A stretch of 64,000 bases of DNA from a bacterium (GTDB taxonomy: Bacteria > Krumholzibacteriota > Krumholzibacteriia > LZORAL124-64-63): the NCBI GenBank assembly GCA_024231905.1, contig JAAEQC010000234.1:1-64000 (forward strand), in the 5' to 3' direction. The position numbers were made by a program, and so were the translations under genes. Shown here in pieces: positions 56,047 to 64,000 of the stretch. Below the pieces are notes generated by a model. It was given only the letters and a program-made list of their open reading frames with translations, had not been told where the DNA came from and did no database searches. How positions within the stretch are numbered: the stretch's first letter is position 1; every line of letters starts with the position of its first letter.

Positions 56047-57549
56047 TTAGGGCGTCCTGGAGGACGCGGGTTCCGCCTGACCGATTCCACCCTCATCCCC
56101 GTCATACAAAATCCGGTAGATCGACCGGCGTCCGGCTTCCCTCTCGTGCCGGGATGTGAACAGGAGTTCCATTGGTAGATCCGGCAGATTTCTTGGACCC
56201 CAGATGAGAAACCGGATTCCACTCGACCGCACCGTGCGGGCCATGTCCAGTTTGCCACGCCGCCTGTTCAAGGCGTCCGACACGTCGTAGCCGTCGCTGC
56301 TGACAAGATTGAAGTCATATATGCGACGACCGGAATAGAACCCGATGTATCCGATGTCGAAGGTCCATACCGAGGTATCGGCGGGAGTGTTTTCGGACAG
56401 CCAGATACCGAGTTCGATGCGCTCAGGCTCGAGTTGGAGGCCGCGCGCGACACGTTTCGGCGCGGCGACCAGGTTGATCGCCACCAGGTAGAGCGCCAGG
56501 GAGGTCGCCACAGTTGCAGTCAGTCCCGGTCGGCCGATTCGCTGCAGGAGACCCGCGATCAGCAGATAGACGAACGGCATGAAATGAACGAGGTACCGGC
56601 TCGAAACAGCGTTCTCCTTGAGGAAGCCCAGGTAGGTGCCGCCGAGCAGCACGATAATCAAGATGGGCAGAGTACTCTGTTGCAGGTATTCGCGCCCTCG
56701 GTGGCGTCCCTGCAGAACGATCAAGGCGCTCAGTACGACTAACGGAATCGCGTAGACCTGGATGAGCAGCACGAGAATCCTGTAGGAACTGCCGGTGGCG
56801 GAAAAAGGTCGCCAGCCGTGCGCGTCATGGGTCTTCATGAGCAGCGAAAGCGGCACGGCCGAATCCAGGTAATGATGGAGCAACACGAGAACCGGTACCA
56901 GCGCCGCGACGAAGGAGGCGCCGAATAGCAGGGACGCGTACAATCGCCGCCGCCACCACAGATGGATCACGGTTGCACCGGCGAAAGCGAGGGCTTCAGG
57001 TCGCGCTGTGTACTGAAGGGCAAAGACAACCGCTGCGCCGACGAGAGCCTTGCGGGATCCGTCCCCACCTCGAACCGCGAGCGCGAAGCCGAATGCGCCG
57101 AGGGCGATGAAGAGCGTCTGCTCCATGGCGCCGTGCACGGTCGCCGTCACGTAGGGATCAAGGAGGAACAGGACCGTTGCCAGTGGCAGCCAACGCTCGT
57201 ACAGAGTGTGTGACAATAACAGCATCGCCACGGCGGCGAGAGCAAGGACGAGGAGCGCCACTTTGTCCGACAGACCACGCATCGCGCTTTTTTGCGCGTT
57301 GGTCACGCGCGCGACCGACCCAACAATGACGTTCCATAGCGGACTCGTCGTGGAGAAGCTCTTTTCGCCGGGGTTGAAAGAGACGTTGCCGTACTCGGCG
57401 AAATTGTGGGCGCATCTCAGATGGATCAGCGAATCGTCGCCAGGATAGTCACCCTGCAGCGAGGATAGCCAGCCTGAGAATACGAGCACCGCAACCAACG
57501 AAACCGGAACGGCGACACGTGGTTTGAACAACTGGTCGGATTGGATCAC
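56047..57549 (-). CDS. GT-C-like membrane glycosyltransferase
   Basis: A 500-residue membrane protein with about ten hydrophobic segments. The first loop holds Y-P-G-D-D-S-L-I-H-L-R and N-P-G-E-K-S-F-S-T-T-S-P-L-W, the aspartate pair typical of GT-C lipid-phosphosugar transferases. The final 150 residues are soluble. The GTG at 57549 overlaps the topoisomerase gene by four bases. The sugar donor and acceptor are unknown. Confidence 0.72.
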   Translation of the reverse strand: MIQSDQLFKPRVAVPVSLVAVLVFSGWLSSLQGDYPGDDSLIHLRCAHNFAEYGNVSFNPGEKSFSTTSPLWNVIVGSVARVTNAQKSAMRGLSDKVALLVLALAAVAMLLLSHTLYERWLPLATVLFLLDPYVTATVHGAMEQTLFIALGAFGFALAVRGGDGSRKALVGAAVVFALQYTARPEALAFAGATVIHLWWRRRLYASLLFGASFVAALVPVLVLLHHYLDSAVPLSLLMKTHDAHGWRPFSATGSSYRILVLLIQVYAIPLVVLSALIVLQGRHRGREYLQQSTLPILIIVLLGGTYLGFLKENAVSSRYLVHFMPFVYLLIAGLLQRIGRPGLTATVATSLALYLVAINLVAAPKRVARGLQLEPERIELGIWLSENTPADTSVWTFDIGYIGFYSGRRIYDFNLVSSDGYDVSDALNRRRGKLDMARTVRSSGIRFLIWGPRNLPDLPMELLFTSRHEREAGRRSIYRILYDGDEGGIGQAEPASSRTP

Positions 57550-58811
57550 GGCAGGAACCGCCCCACATGGGCCAGCTTCTGGGGCAGGTACTCTTCGATG
57601 ACATAATTCAACCCATGCTTGGCCAGGGCCTGCTGCTCCGCACGCACCCCCATCTTGATCATCTGCTCCAGGGCCCGCTGCCAGGCTTTGTAGTGGAGGA
57701 TGAAGGGGTCGTTCTTCAGGGCGTCCCGGGCGCGTTTGACGTCCACGTCCTTGAGGGGGTGGGTCGGCAGCTGGTAGTCGATGATGTCCTGGGGCGTGAT
57801 GCCCAGCAGGTGGGACTGGGGGACGCAGAAGAACTCGTTGAGGTGGGCGGCGTTGCCCGACCCGACCTTCAGCGTGCGGTAGATGTTGCTGTACCCGTAC
57901 GGGTCGCCGTCCACGAAGACGTACACGGGCAGGCCGTGGCTGTCGGCCAGGCGCCGCACGAAGCGCCGGCAGGCCCGGGTGGGCACGCCGCCCAGGGAGA
58001 TGAGGATGCAGTTGGCCGTGCGCCAGTAGTTGTGTTTCACCAGCCGCTGGAACATACCGGCGGTCTCGATACAGAGGATGAACTGGGCGTCCGTCTCGAA
58101 CTCCAGCTCCTCCACCGAGATGGGGATGCTGTAGGCGCCGCTGCCGAATCGCGTGCAGTCGATGCGCAGTTTTTCGTCCGTGTCCCGGTCCTGGTCGATG
58201 ACCACCAGGCGGCCGGCCACGTCGCCGCCCTTCTCCTCGGGGACGAAGCCCAGCTGTTCGCGGTTCACGCCGAAGAAGGCCTCCACGTCCTCCATGACCG
58301 TGTCCGACTCGGGCTGCTCCTTGAAGCGCGCCTCCTCCCAGTTCTTGGAGACGTAGTAGGCTTCCCTCTTGGTGGCGATGTCGTCCGTATCGATGAGTTC
58401 CTTGGAGAGGGACATCATCTTCAAGGTCTGGGCGAAGGTTTTCACCGTGTTCACGGTGAGGGTGCGCTCCTTCTTCTTGCCCTTGAGCTTGAAGTAGCCC
58501 GTGGACGAGCTGTAGGTGACGTTGGCCAGGGAGCGCAGGGGGAACTTCATGGAGGGCTTGTCGCCCAGGAGGATCTTCTGCCGGATAAGCTTGGATTCGG
58601 TGCGGATGCGGCGGGCCACAGGGCTGAACGTCGACCGGGCCTTGCCCGTGGCGCCGCTCTGGGTGCGCGGGGGGCCGGCGGGCGTATCGGAGGCCTTGTC
58701 CGTAGTGGTACCCGTGGGCGCTCCGAAGCCCAGCTCGGCCTGCCCCGTGTCGAGCTTCTTGACGACCTTCTTCTTCGTGGTCGCCTTCTTGATGGTCTTC
58801 TTCTTGGCCAC
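57546..58811 (-). CDS. top6A: DNA topoisomerase VI subunit A (Spo11-like)
   Basis: A 421-residue protein. A Lys-rich extension (1-22) precedes the WHD/5Y-CAP domain, which carries Y152-Y153 in T-K-R-E-A-Y-Y, where the DNA-cleaving tyrosine lies. The Toprim domain has E249 (C-I-E-T-A-G) and D301-G-D303 (V-F-V-D-G-D-P-Y-G). With subunit B it would cut both strands and relax or decatenate DNA using ATP. Stop overlaps the GT-C start. Confidence 0.9.
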   Translation of the reverse strand: MAKKKTIKKATTKKKVVKKLDTGQAELGFGAPTGTTTDKASDTPAGPPRTQSGATGKARSTFSPVARRIRTESKLIRQKILLGDKPSMKFPLRSLANVTYSSSTGYFKLKGKKKERTLTVNTVKTFAQTLKMMSLSKELIDTDDIATKREAYYVSKNWEEARFKEQPESDTVMEDVEAFFGVNREQLGFVPEEKGGDVAGRLVVIDQDRDTDEKLRIDCTRFGSGAYSIPISVEELEFETDAQFILCIETAGMFQRLVKHNYWRTANCILISLGGVPTRACRRFVRRLADSHGLPVYVFVDGDPYGYSNIYRTLKVGSGNAAHLNEFFCVPQSHLLGITPQDIIDYQLPTHPLKDVDVKRARDALKNDPFILHYKAWQRALEQMIKMGVRAEQQALAKHGLNYVIEEYLPQKLAHVGRFLP

Positions 58812-58825
58812 GGTTCGGTCCCCTT

Positions 58826-60502
58826 CTAGAGCTTGCGGCTGCGCTCGAGGGTGTCGGTGAGGACGGTGACGATCTCGTCACGGTCGCCGTCGTCCAGGGT
58901 CAGGATCTCCTGCAGGGCGTCCCCGATGTGAGGGATGTATTTCTGGATGTAGCTCTGCTTCTTGGCGGCGTCCTTCTCACGGGCCCGGCGCCGGATGTGG
59001 CGCTGGAGCCGGCGGCCGGCCTCCTGCAGGGCCAGGCGCATTTCCTTGACGATCTCCGGGTAGTGGGCCACCGCCTCCTTGGACTCGGAGGTGAAGGGTA
59101 CCCACACGGACGCCATGTGGATGAGGATGACCAGGGGGCCGGTGGGCAGGGCGCCGCGGCTCTGCTGCAGGCCGTAGCTGCGCCAGTTGCTGGTCAGGAC
59201 CGCCTTGTGGATGGCGCAGGCCGAGCCCTGGTACAGCAGAGGCACCCGATTGGCGAAGCGCATGACCCGGGCCAGTTCGTCGCCGGGCAATTCGCCGCCG
59301 TAGGCCACGCCCACCTCGATCTGGAACGGATTGCCCCGGTAGACGGCCGCCGGGCGGGTGACCGAGGTGTAGAAGTCCGCCTCGACGCCCGAGCGTAGAC
59401 CGGCCATGACCAGGTCCTCGCCGATGGGGGAGAGGCAGTCCGTGGGGGGCGAAGCGATCCGCGTCTCGGCGATGCCGTCCAGGAGTCGCTGGATGTCATC
59501 CTGGACCAGCCGCTTGGGATTCTTGCGCGGCGGCAGTTCCGCGTGCAGGAAGATCTGCTCGGCCGTCTTGTCCCCCACCCGGCAGAACTCCTCCTTCATG
59601 AAGGAATTCAGGTTCCGGCACTTGGTCTCCTTGAGCATGCGGGCCAGGATGCCCAGCTCCACGCCGTAGGGGTGGGGCTGGATCTCCCGCGATTCTGCCG
59701 GCAGATCCGCCGTGGCGTTGGCGTAGACCACCTGCTCGCCCTTGGGCGGCACGTAGGTCAGGTGGACGTGGGGATTGGCGATGGCCGTCTGCTCGAGATA
59801 GTTGTCCACCGAGTGCTGGCCCCGCTTGTAGCTGCCGGTGAGCGTGATCTCGATGCGGGTGCCGTGGTCCTTCTCCCAGATGGTCTCCTCGCTGACCAGG
59901 ACCTGGGGCTCGTTCTTCTTGAGGTCGATCTGGAGCTGGACCCGGTGGGCGGGATTGCCGGCGCCGGGCCGGCTGTAGACGGTGACCGGCTTGCCGGTGG
60001 TGAGCTGGCCGTACATGCCGGCGGCCGAGATGCCGATCCCCTGCTGGCCGCGGCTCTGCTTGAGGCTGTGGAACTTGGAACCGTAGAGCAGCTTGGCGAA
60101 GATGCGGGGGATCTGGGCCGGGACGATGCCGGGCCCGTTGTCCTCCACGATGATGGTGTAGCGCTCCTCGTTCTTGCCGCCGCCGTTGGCCGCCGTGGCG
60201 CGGCCGTTGCCGTTCTTCTTCTTCTCGGGCGTGTCCACGCTGGCTAGTTCGATGCCCAGCTTGGCCGGCTTGTGGGAGCGGATCTCCACCAGCAGCACCG
60301 GCGCGATTCCCGCCTCTTCGCAGGCGTCGAGACTGTTGTCCACCGCCTCCTTGATGGTCGTCAACAGGGCCTTGGCCGGGGAGTCGAAGCCGAGCAGGTG
60401 GCGGTTCTTGGTGAAGAACTCGCTGATGGAGATTTCACGCTGGCTCTTGGCCATGCTCTCGGCCGTACGCGGGGTGCGTTTTCTGCGGGCGGGTGCGGCC
60501 AT
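58826..60502 (-). CDS. top6B: DNA topoisomerase VI subunit B (GHKL ATPase)
   Basis: A 558-residue ATPase. The GHKL fold motifs are N-box [12 protein letters not shown]1 V-E-D-N-G-P-G-I, and G2 [14 protein letters not shown]. The transducer has the lid lysine region G-A-L-P-T-G-P. It dimerises on ATP binding and drives DNA passage by subunit A. The gene is 14 bases upstream of top6A. Topoisomerase VI is mainly archaeal and plant, with scattered bacteria. Confidence 0.9.
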   Translation of the reverse strand: MAAPARRKRTPRTAESMAKSQREISISEFFTKNRHLLGFDSPAKALLTTIKEAVDNSLDACEEAGIAPVLLVEIRSHKPAKLGIELASVDTPEKKKNGNGRATAANGGGKNEERYTIIVEDNGPGIVPAQIPRIFAKLLYGSKFHSLKQSRGQQGIGISAAGMYGQLTTGKPVTVYSRPGAGNPAHRVQLQIDLKKNEPQVLVSEETIWEKDHGTRIEITLTGSYKRGQHSVDNYLEQTAIANPHVHLTYVPPKGEQVVYANATADLPAESREIQPHPYGVELGILARMLKETKCRNLNSFMKEEFCRVGDKTAEQIFLHAELPPRKNPKRLVQDDIQRLLDGIAETRIASPPTDCLSPIGEDLVMAGLRSGVEADFYTSVTRPAAVYRGNPFQIEVGVAYGGELPGDELARVMRFANRVPLLYQGSACAIHKAVLTSNWRSYGLQQSRGALPTGPLVILIHMASVWVPFTSESKEAVAHYPEIVKEMRLALQEAGRRLQRHIRRRAREKDAAKKQSYIQKYIPHIGDALQEILTLDDGDRDEIVTVLTDTLERSRKL

Positions 60503-60687
60503 GGGCGGTCACCTTCCGTGGTCGATCGCGTCAGCCTGGAAGACGGGAATGTCGGGCGTCAGCGCGGATCCTTGAGCGGGGCGAAAGTACCCTGCGAGGG
60601 GGCGAAAGGTCAAGGCTGGCGTGGCAAAACCGGGGGGCCGGGCTCGCCGCCGGTCGGTCGCTGAGGGATCATGCTGCGGTTCAACCT

Positions 60688-61680
60688 TCAGCGGTGCAAG
60701 GCCCGCAGGCTCCCGAAACTCGTCTTCTCCTCCGGCACCGTCTGGCAGTCGATGATCACCTCATAATCACCCTCACCCGCCGCCAGGGGGGGCAGCGTGC
60801 AGTCCACGGCGACCCAGACGGTGGCCGGCAGTTCCAACTCCTGCGGCCATTCGAGGACTTCGCTGCCGGTGCCGTCGGTCGAGGTGCCGGAATAGGCGAG
60901 GGTGGCGTTGACGAAGCCAAGGCAGACCGCGTCGGGACCGCAGCCGTCGAAGAGCCAGATGACCGGGTCGAGCCCGACGGACCGGGCCTGGACCTCCAGC
61001 TTCATGATGCGCAGGCCGGGGGCCGTGATCCGGTACCAGTCCTCGCCGCCGGCGGAGAGGCCGGGGTTGCAGTCGTAGGTGCGGACCAGGTCGGGTTGGC
61101 CGTAGAGGTCGCCGGGGATGGTGGCCAGGTCGCAGTCCACCTCGGTGGCGCCTCCCGGGTCACAGATCTGGAGAGGGACGCCGGGCCAACCGGCGATGAG
61201 TTCCAATTCGTAGGGCAGACCCGCCACCGTGCCCGACCCATAGGTGTCCACCACGAGGAAGTAGGTGTCGGGATCGAGATCGGCGACGAGTTCCTGATTC
61301 TCGCCGGCGAGGCAGGCATCGGTGTCGCAGTCGTTCAGGAGGAAGAGGTCCAGGTCGCCCGTGGGCTCGGACAGGTTCACCCGGAGGATCGTGCGCTCGG
61401 TGATCTCCAGGCGGTACACGTGCTCGGGGCCCTCCTCGGGCCATTGGGCGCAAGGGTAGCCGGGGAAGTTCGACGGGGCGCCGACGGTGGAGTCCGTGAT
61501 CGTCGTAGCGAAGCCGGGGGCGATGGTCAGGGTGTCCCGGCCGGTGCAGTCGAAGACGATGCGGGCCGGGGACCAGCGGGGGTCCGGGGGTTTGTACTGG
61601 GGGTGGCCGGGGATTTGGGAGGAGGCGTGGGCAACCCCGGCGGCGCAGCAAAGGGCAAAAATAAGCACATTTCGAAACAT
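60688..61680 (-). CDS. secreted PPC-domain protein
   Basis: A 330-residue protein with a signal peptide (1-19). It has two PPC-like beta-sandwich units (E-H-V-Y-R-L-E-I near residue 85 and E-D-W-Y-R-I-T-A-P-G near 213), each followed by D-L-D-L-F-L and similar strands, and eight or more cysteines that may form disulfides. No catalytic domain is visible. It may be a cell-surface or secreted binding protein. Confidence 0.75.
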   Translation of the reverse strand: MFRNVLIFALCCAAGVAHASSQIPGHPQYKPPDPRWSPARIVFDCTGRDTLTIAPGFATTITDSTVGAPSNFPGYPCAQWPEEGPEHVYRLEITERTILRVNLSEPTGDLDLFLLNDCDTDACLAGENQELVADLDPDTYFLVVDTYGSGTVAGLPYELELIAGWPGVPLQICDPGGATEVDCDLATIPGDLYGQPDLVRTYDCNPGLSAGGEDWYRITAPGLRIMKLEVQARSVGLDPVIWLFDGCGPDAVCLGFVNATLAYSGTSTDGTGSEVLEWPQELELPATVWVAVDCTLPPLAAGEGDYEVIIDCQTVPEEKTSFGSLRALHR

Positions 61681-61891
61681 TTATTCCATTTCCTCGCTCA
61701 GGGGTGTTATCATTGTACATCGCCCATGCACCGGGGTCGAGGCGAGGTGTTCAACCTTCAGCAGAAACTTACGTTGACGATACCTGAAGCTGCAATCTTA
61801 TTCCGTGGTACGGTAGCATGCTCCACGTGAGGGTGTGTGGGGAACCGAGCCCGGCTCCGACTGCCAGGCAACTCGATCAAGGAGGCCGCGC

Positions 61892-62983
61892 ATGAAAGTC
61901 CAGTTCGTCGATCTCAAGGCCCAGTACGCGTCGATCAAAGATGAGATCGCCGAGGCCATCGACGGGGTCCTGGGCAGTTGTGCCTTTATCAATTCCCGCT
62001 CGTTTGAAGCCGATTTTGCCGGTTTTATTGGCACGCAGTACTGCGTGGGACTGGGTAACGGAACAGATGCCCTCTGCCTGGCCATGCAAGCGGCCGGCAT
62101 CGGCCGGGGCGACGAGGTCATCACGGCGGCCAACACCTTCATCGCCACCGCCGAGGGCATCACCTACACGGGTGCCACGCCGGTCTTCGTGGACTGCGAC
62201 CCCGTGTCCTACAATCTCAATCCCGAATTGCTGGAAGCTGCGATCACTTCGCGGACCAAGGCCATTATTCCCGTCCATCTCTACGGTCAGCCGGCCGATA
62301 TGGATCCGATCCTCGCCGTGGCCGAAAAACACGGGCTCATGGTGATCGAGGATGCGGCCCAGGCTCACGGCGCTCTCTACAAGGGCCGCCGGATTGGCAC
62401 CCTCGGCCGCATGGCCTGCTTCAGCTTCTACCCGGGCAAGAACCTCGGCGCCTACGGTGACGCCGGGGCGGTCACCACCGACGACGCGGAGCTGACGACC
62501 ACGATCCGCAAGCTCTCCGACCACGGCAGCGACGTGAAGTACCGGCACGATTTTCCCGGCATGAACAGCCGCCTGGACGGCATCCAGGGCGCGGTCCTGT
62601 CGGTCAAGCTCAAGCACTTGGAGGACTGGACGGAGAAGCGTATTGCGGCCGCGGCACGCTACACCGCTGGTCTGAAGGACGTGTGCGTCGTGCCGGAAAC
62701 GGCCTCAGACGTCAGGCACGTGTTCCACCTCTACGTGATTCAGGTGGAAAACCGCGACGAACTGATGAACCACCTGAACGAGCAGGGCATCGGCTGCGGG
62801 ATCCACTACCCGGTGCCGTTGCCTTTGACTCCGGCCTACGCTGAGTTGGGCTATGAGGCGGAGCAGTTTCCGGTGGCAAACCGGATCGCGGGGAAGATCG
62901 TGAGTCTGCCTATGCATGGGGACCTGACGGACACAATGATTGACCGTGTGGTCGACCAGGTCGGAGCGGTGGCCGGAGGCTAA
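61892..62983 (+). CDS. DegT/DnrJ/EryC1 family sugar aminotransferase
   Basis: A 363-residue PLP enzyme. Motifs are [29 protein letters not shown], and the PLP lysine in [10 protein letters not shown]. Family members make amino sugars for surface polysaccharides. The ATG at 61892 has an AAGGAGG box. A glycosyltransferase gene follows on the opposite strand, consistent with surface-glycan genes. Confidence 0.9.
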   Translation: MKVQFVDLKAQYASIKDEIAEAIDGVLGSCAFINSRSFEADFAGFIGTQYCVGLGNGTDALCLAMQAAGIGRGDEVITAANTFIATAEGITYTGATPVFVDCDPVSYNLNPELLEAAITSRTKAIIPVHLYGQPADMDPILAVAEKHGLMVIEDAAQAHGALYKGRRIGTLGRMACFSFYPGKNLGAYGDAGAVTTDDAELTTTIRKLSDHGSDVKYRHDFPGMNSRLDGIQGAVLSVKLKHLEDWTEKRIAAAARYTAGLKDVCVVPETASDVRHVFHLYVIQVENRDELMNHLNEQGIGCGIHYPVPLPLTPAYAELGYEAEQFPVANRIAGKIVSLPMHGDLTDTMIDRVVDQVGAVAGG

Positions 62984-63053
62984 GTCAGGATCGGGTCGAA
63001 ACCACCGCTGTGGGCTCCGGCCAATGGTGGTGTTCCTCCCTCGTTAGGGAGGA

Positions 63054-64000
63054 TCAACCGCCGAGACCGAGTTTCGCTGCTTTTTCCGGCGGGATCGCGC
63101 CAGAATGGTGGCGGAGCATCTGCTCCGTACGCGCGTCCCAGGAATCGTCACGTACCTTCTCGATGCGCGTTCGACGCAACTCGGGTCCGTCCTCCGCCAG
63201 CTGGTGACGGATCGCCGAGAGAAAACCGGGGCCATCTTTGGCGGTGGCCACCACGTCAGCGAGCGTCAACTCGATCTCCCTGATGGGACACGATACCACC
63301 GGCAGGCCCATGCTCAGGTATTCCTTCGTCTTCAATGGACTGCAATTGTAGGTCCACTCGTTCTGGCGGAAGGCCATGAAGGCGAGATCAAACCAGCGGG
63401 CGTATCGGGGCAGGTCCTCGTAGTTTCTGTATCCCAGAAAATGGGTGTTGGGTAGGGATTCCAGCTCCGAATAGTCGGCGAGGACCTTGCCGATAAAGAC
63501 GAATTGCAGGTCGGGAGCGCGGGATGCCGCGTGATGGATCATCTCGCGATCAACACCGTCACCCAGCGACCCAAAATACCCGACGCGCGGCCGGCGTATC
63601 GTCGCGAACTCATCCGGTTCTACGGTGACGCGCTTGAGCGCCCCGTTGAAATGATCGAAATCCACGGCGTGCGGCAGGTATTCCACGTGGGGCCGCCTGT
63701 TCCGCAGGCTTTCATGGATCTCCCTGGACACGCAGAAGACGCTGTCCGCGGCCTCGAATAGGAGTTTATCGCGGCGACGGATCGCTTCTCGCGCCGTAAC
63801 ATGCCTGTGCGAGTCGTACTTGTCCGAATAGTAGTAGATCAGACTCGAGTTGGGCAGGCTGAGGACGGTGTCCGCGAAGGACGGAATGGATGCGAAGACC
63901 AGGGGTTCGCTGATTCCCAACAGCCGGTAGGCTACTCTTACCTGAAACGTGATCCAAGAACCGTTGAGCGTTTCGAGGATCTTGTTCCCGAACAGGGGTA
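63054..64000 (-). CDS. glycosyltransferase, 5' end beyond the window
   Basis: At least 315 residues of a GT-B-type glycosyltransferase: V-G-Y-F-G-S-L, L-Q-F-V-F-I-G-K-V, N-T-H-F-L-G-Y-R-N-Y-E-D-L-P-R-Y and C-S-P-L-K-T-K-E-Y-L-S-M-G-L-P-V-V-S, the donor-binding region. The frame is open to the right edge (L-F-G-N-K-I-L-E-T-L-N-G-S-W), so the start is missing. Donor unknown. The family fits surface polysaccharide work with the adjacent aminotransferase. Confidence 0.88.
   Translation of the reverse strand, partial: PLFGNKILETLNGSWITFQVRVAYRLLGISEPLVFASIPSFADTVLSLPNSSLIYYYSDKYDSHRHVTAREAIRRRDKLLFEAADSVFCVSREIHESLRNRRPHVEYLPHAVDFDHFNGALKRVTVEPDEFATIRRPRVGYFGSLGDGVDREMIHHAASRAPDLQFVFIGKVLADYSELESLPNTHFLGYRNYEDLPRYARWFDLAFMAFRQNEWTYNCSPLKTKEYLSMGLPVVSCPIREIELTLADVVATAKDGPGFLSAIRHQLAEDGPELRRTRIEKVRDDSWDARTEQMLRHHSGAIPPEKAAKLGLGG

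Noticed and set aside
56047..58881. GT-C frame extended through the topoisomerase VI A gene
   Set aside because: The upstream part is low-complexity shadow sequence; the GTG at 57549 begins the first membrane helix.

Overview
The window is a GC-rich bacterial chromosome segment. Features that suggest a member of the FCB superphylum or a relative (Krumholzibacteriota/Eisenbacteria-like; inference only): a secreted protein ending in a FlgD-like sorting domain with an N-P-F-N-P-S-T start, many sigma-54 activators, a low-potential membrane redox complex, and a bacterial DNA topoisomerase VI. No rRNA or tRNA gene and no CRISPR array was seen.

Region 1 (1-6342) is an integron gene-cassette array of clearly lower GC than the rest. 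Ten attC-type recombination sites separate nine small same-strand genes: MarC-like membrane protein, SnoaL-like protein, small membrane protein, two related lipoproteins, outer-membrane barrel, VOC protein, penicillin-binding-like serine hydrolase, and a small unknown. No integrase is in the window; by polarity it should lie to the left. Two attC sites are collapsed by deletion between short direct repeats, and one belongs to a different sequence family.

Region 2 (6494-10081) is ordinary backbone: esterase, acetyltransferase, lipoprotein, LysE exporter and a damaged OFA-type MFS transporter.

Region 3 (10159-26033) is the most interesting part. A leftward operon encodes an HdrD/DsrK-like subunit, a NarI/DsrM-like cytochrome b, a HybA/HmcB-like ferredoxin and a NrfD/HybB-like membrane subunit fused to a hexaheme cytochrome. 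Divergent from it runs a NifX-DUF1847 protein, a UspA protein and two sigma-54 activators with cysteine-bearing PAS domains. Then comes a cluster resembling the Desulfovibrio orange-protein (ORP) operons: three NifX-like proteins, a Gly/Arg-rich small protein, two ferredoxin-containing MinD-type ATPases, a Cys-containing small protein, a Tat-exported AlkP-superfamily enzyme and a CGGC protein. Good -24/-12 sigma-54 promoter matches precede all three transcription units, so the redox complex and the metallocofactor-type cluster look like one regulon.

Region 4 (26469-36239) holds a methyltransferase, a response regulator/histidine kinase/unknown-protein operon, a radical SAM protein, an intergenic stretch with an orphan terminator and a large inverted-repeat element, an M29-type aminopeptidase, a NYN/OST-HTH protein with a histone-H1-like tail, and an Hpt protein. 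Region 5 (36336-53506) holds a TPR protein, a beta-barrel/SppA fusion, an NtrC-type regulator, a duplicated PPC-repeat surface protein, a histidine kinase with a solute-binding lipoprotein, and a tightly packed hydrolase cluster. Region 6 (53582-64000) holds malate dehydrogenase, methyltransferase, Nudix, GT-C membrane protein, topoisomerase VI A and B, a secreted PPC protein, a DegT-type aminotransferase and a glycosyltransferase cut by the right edge.
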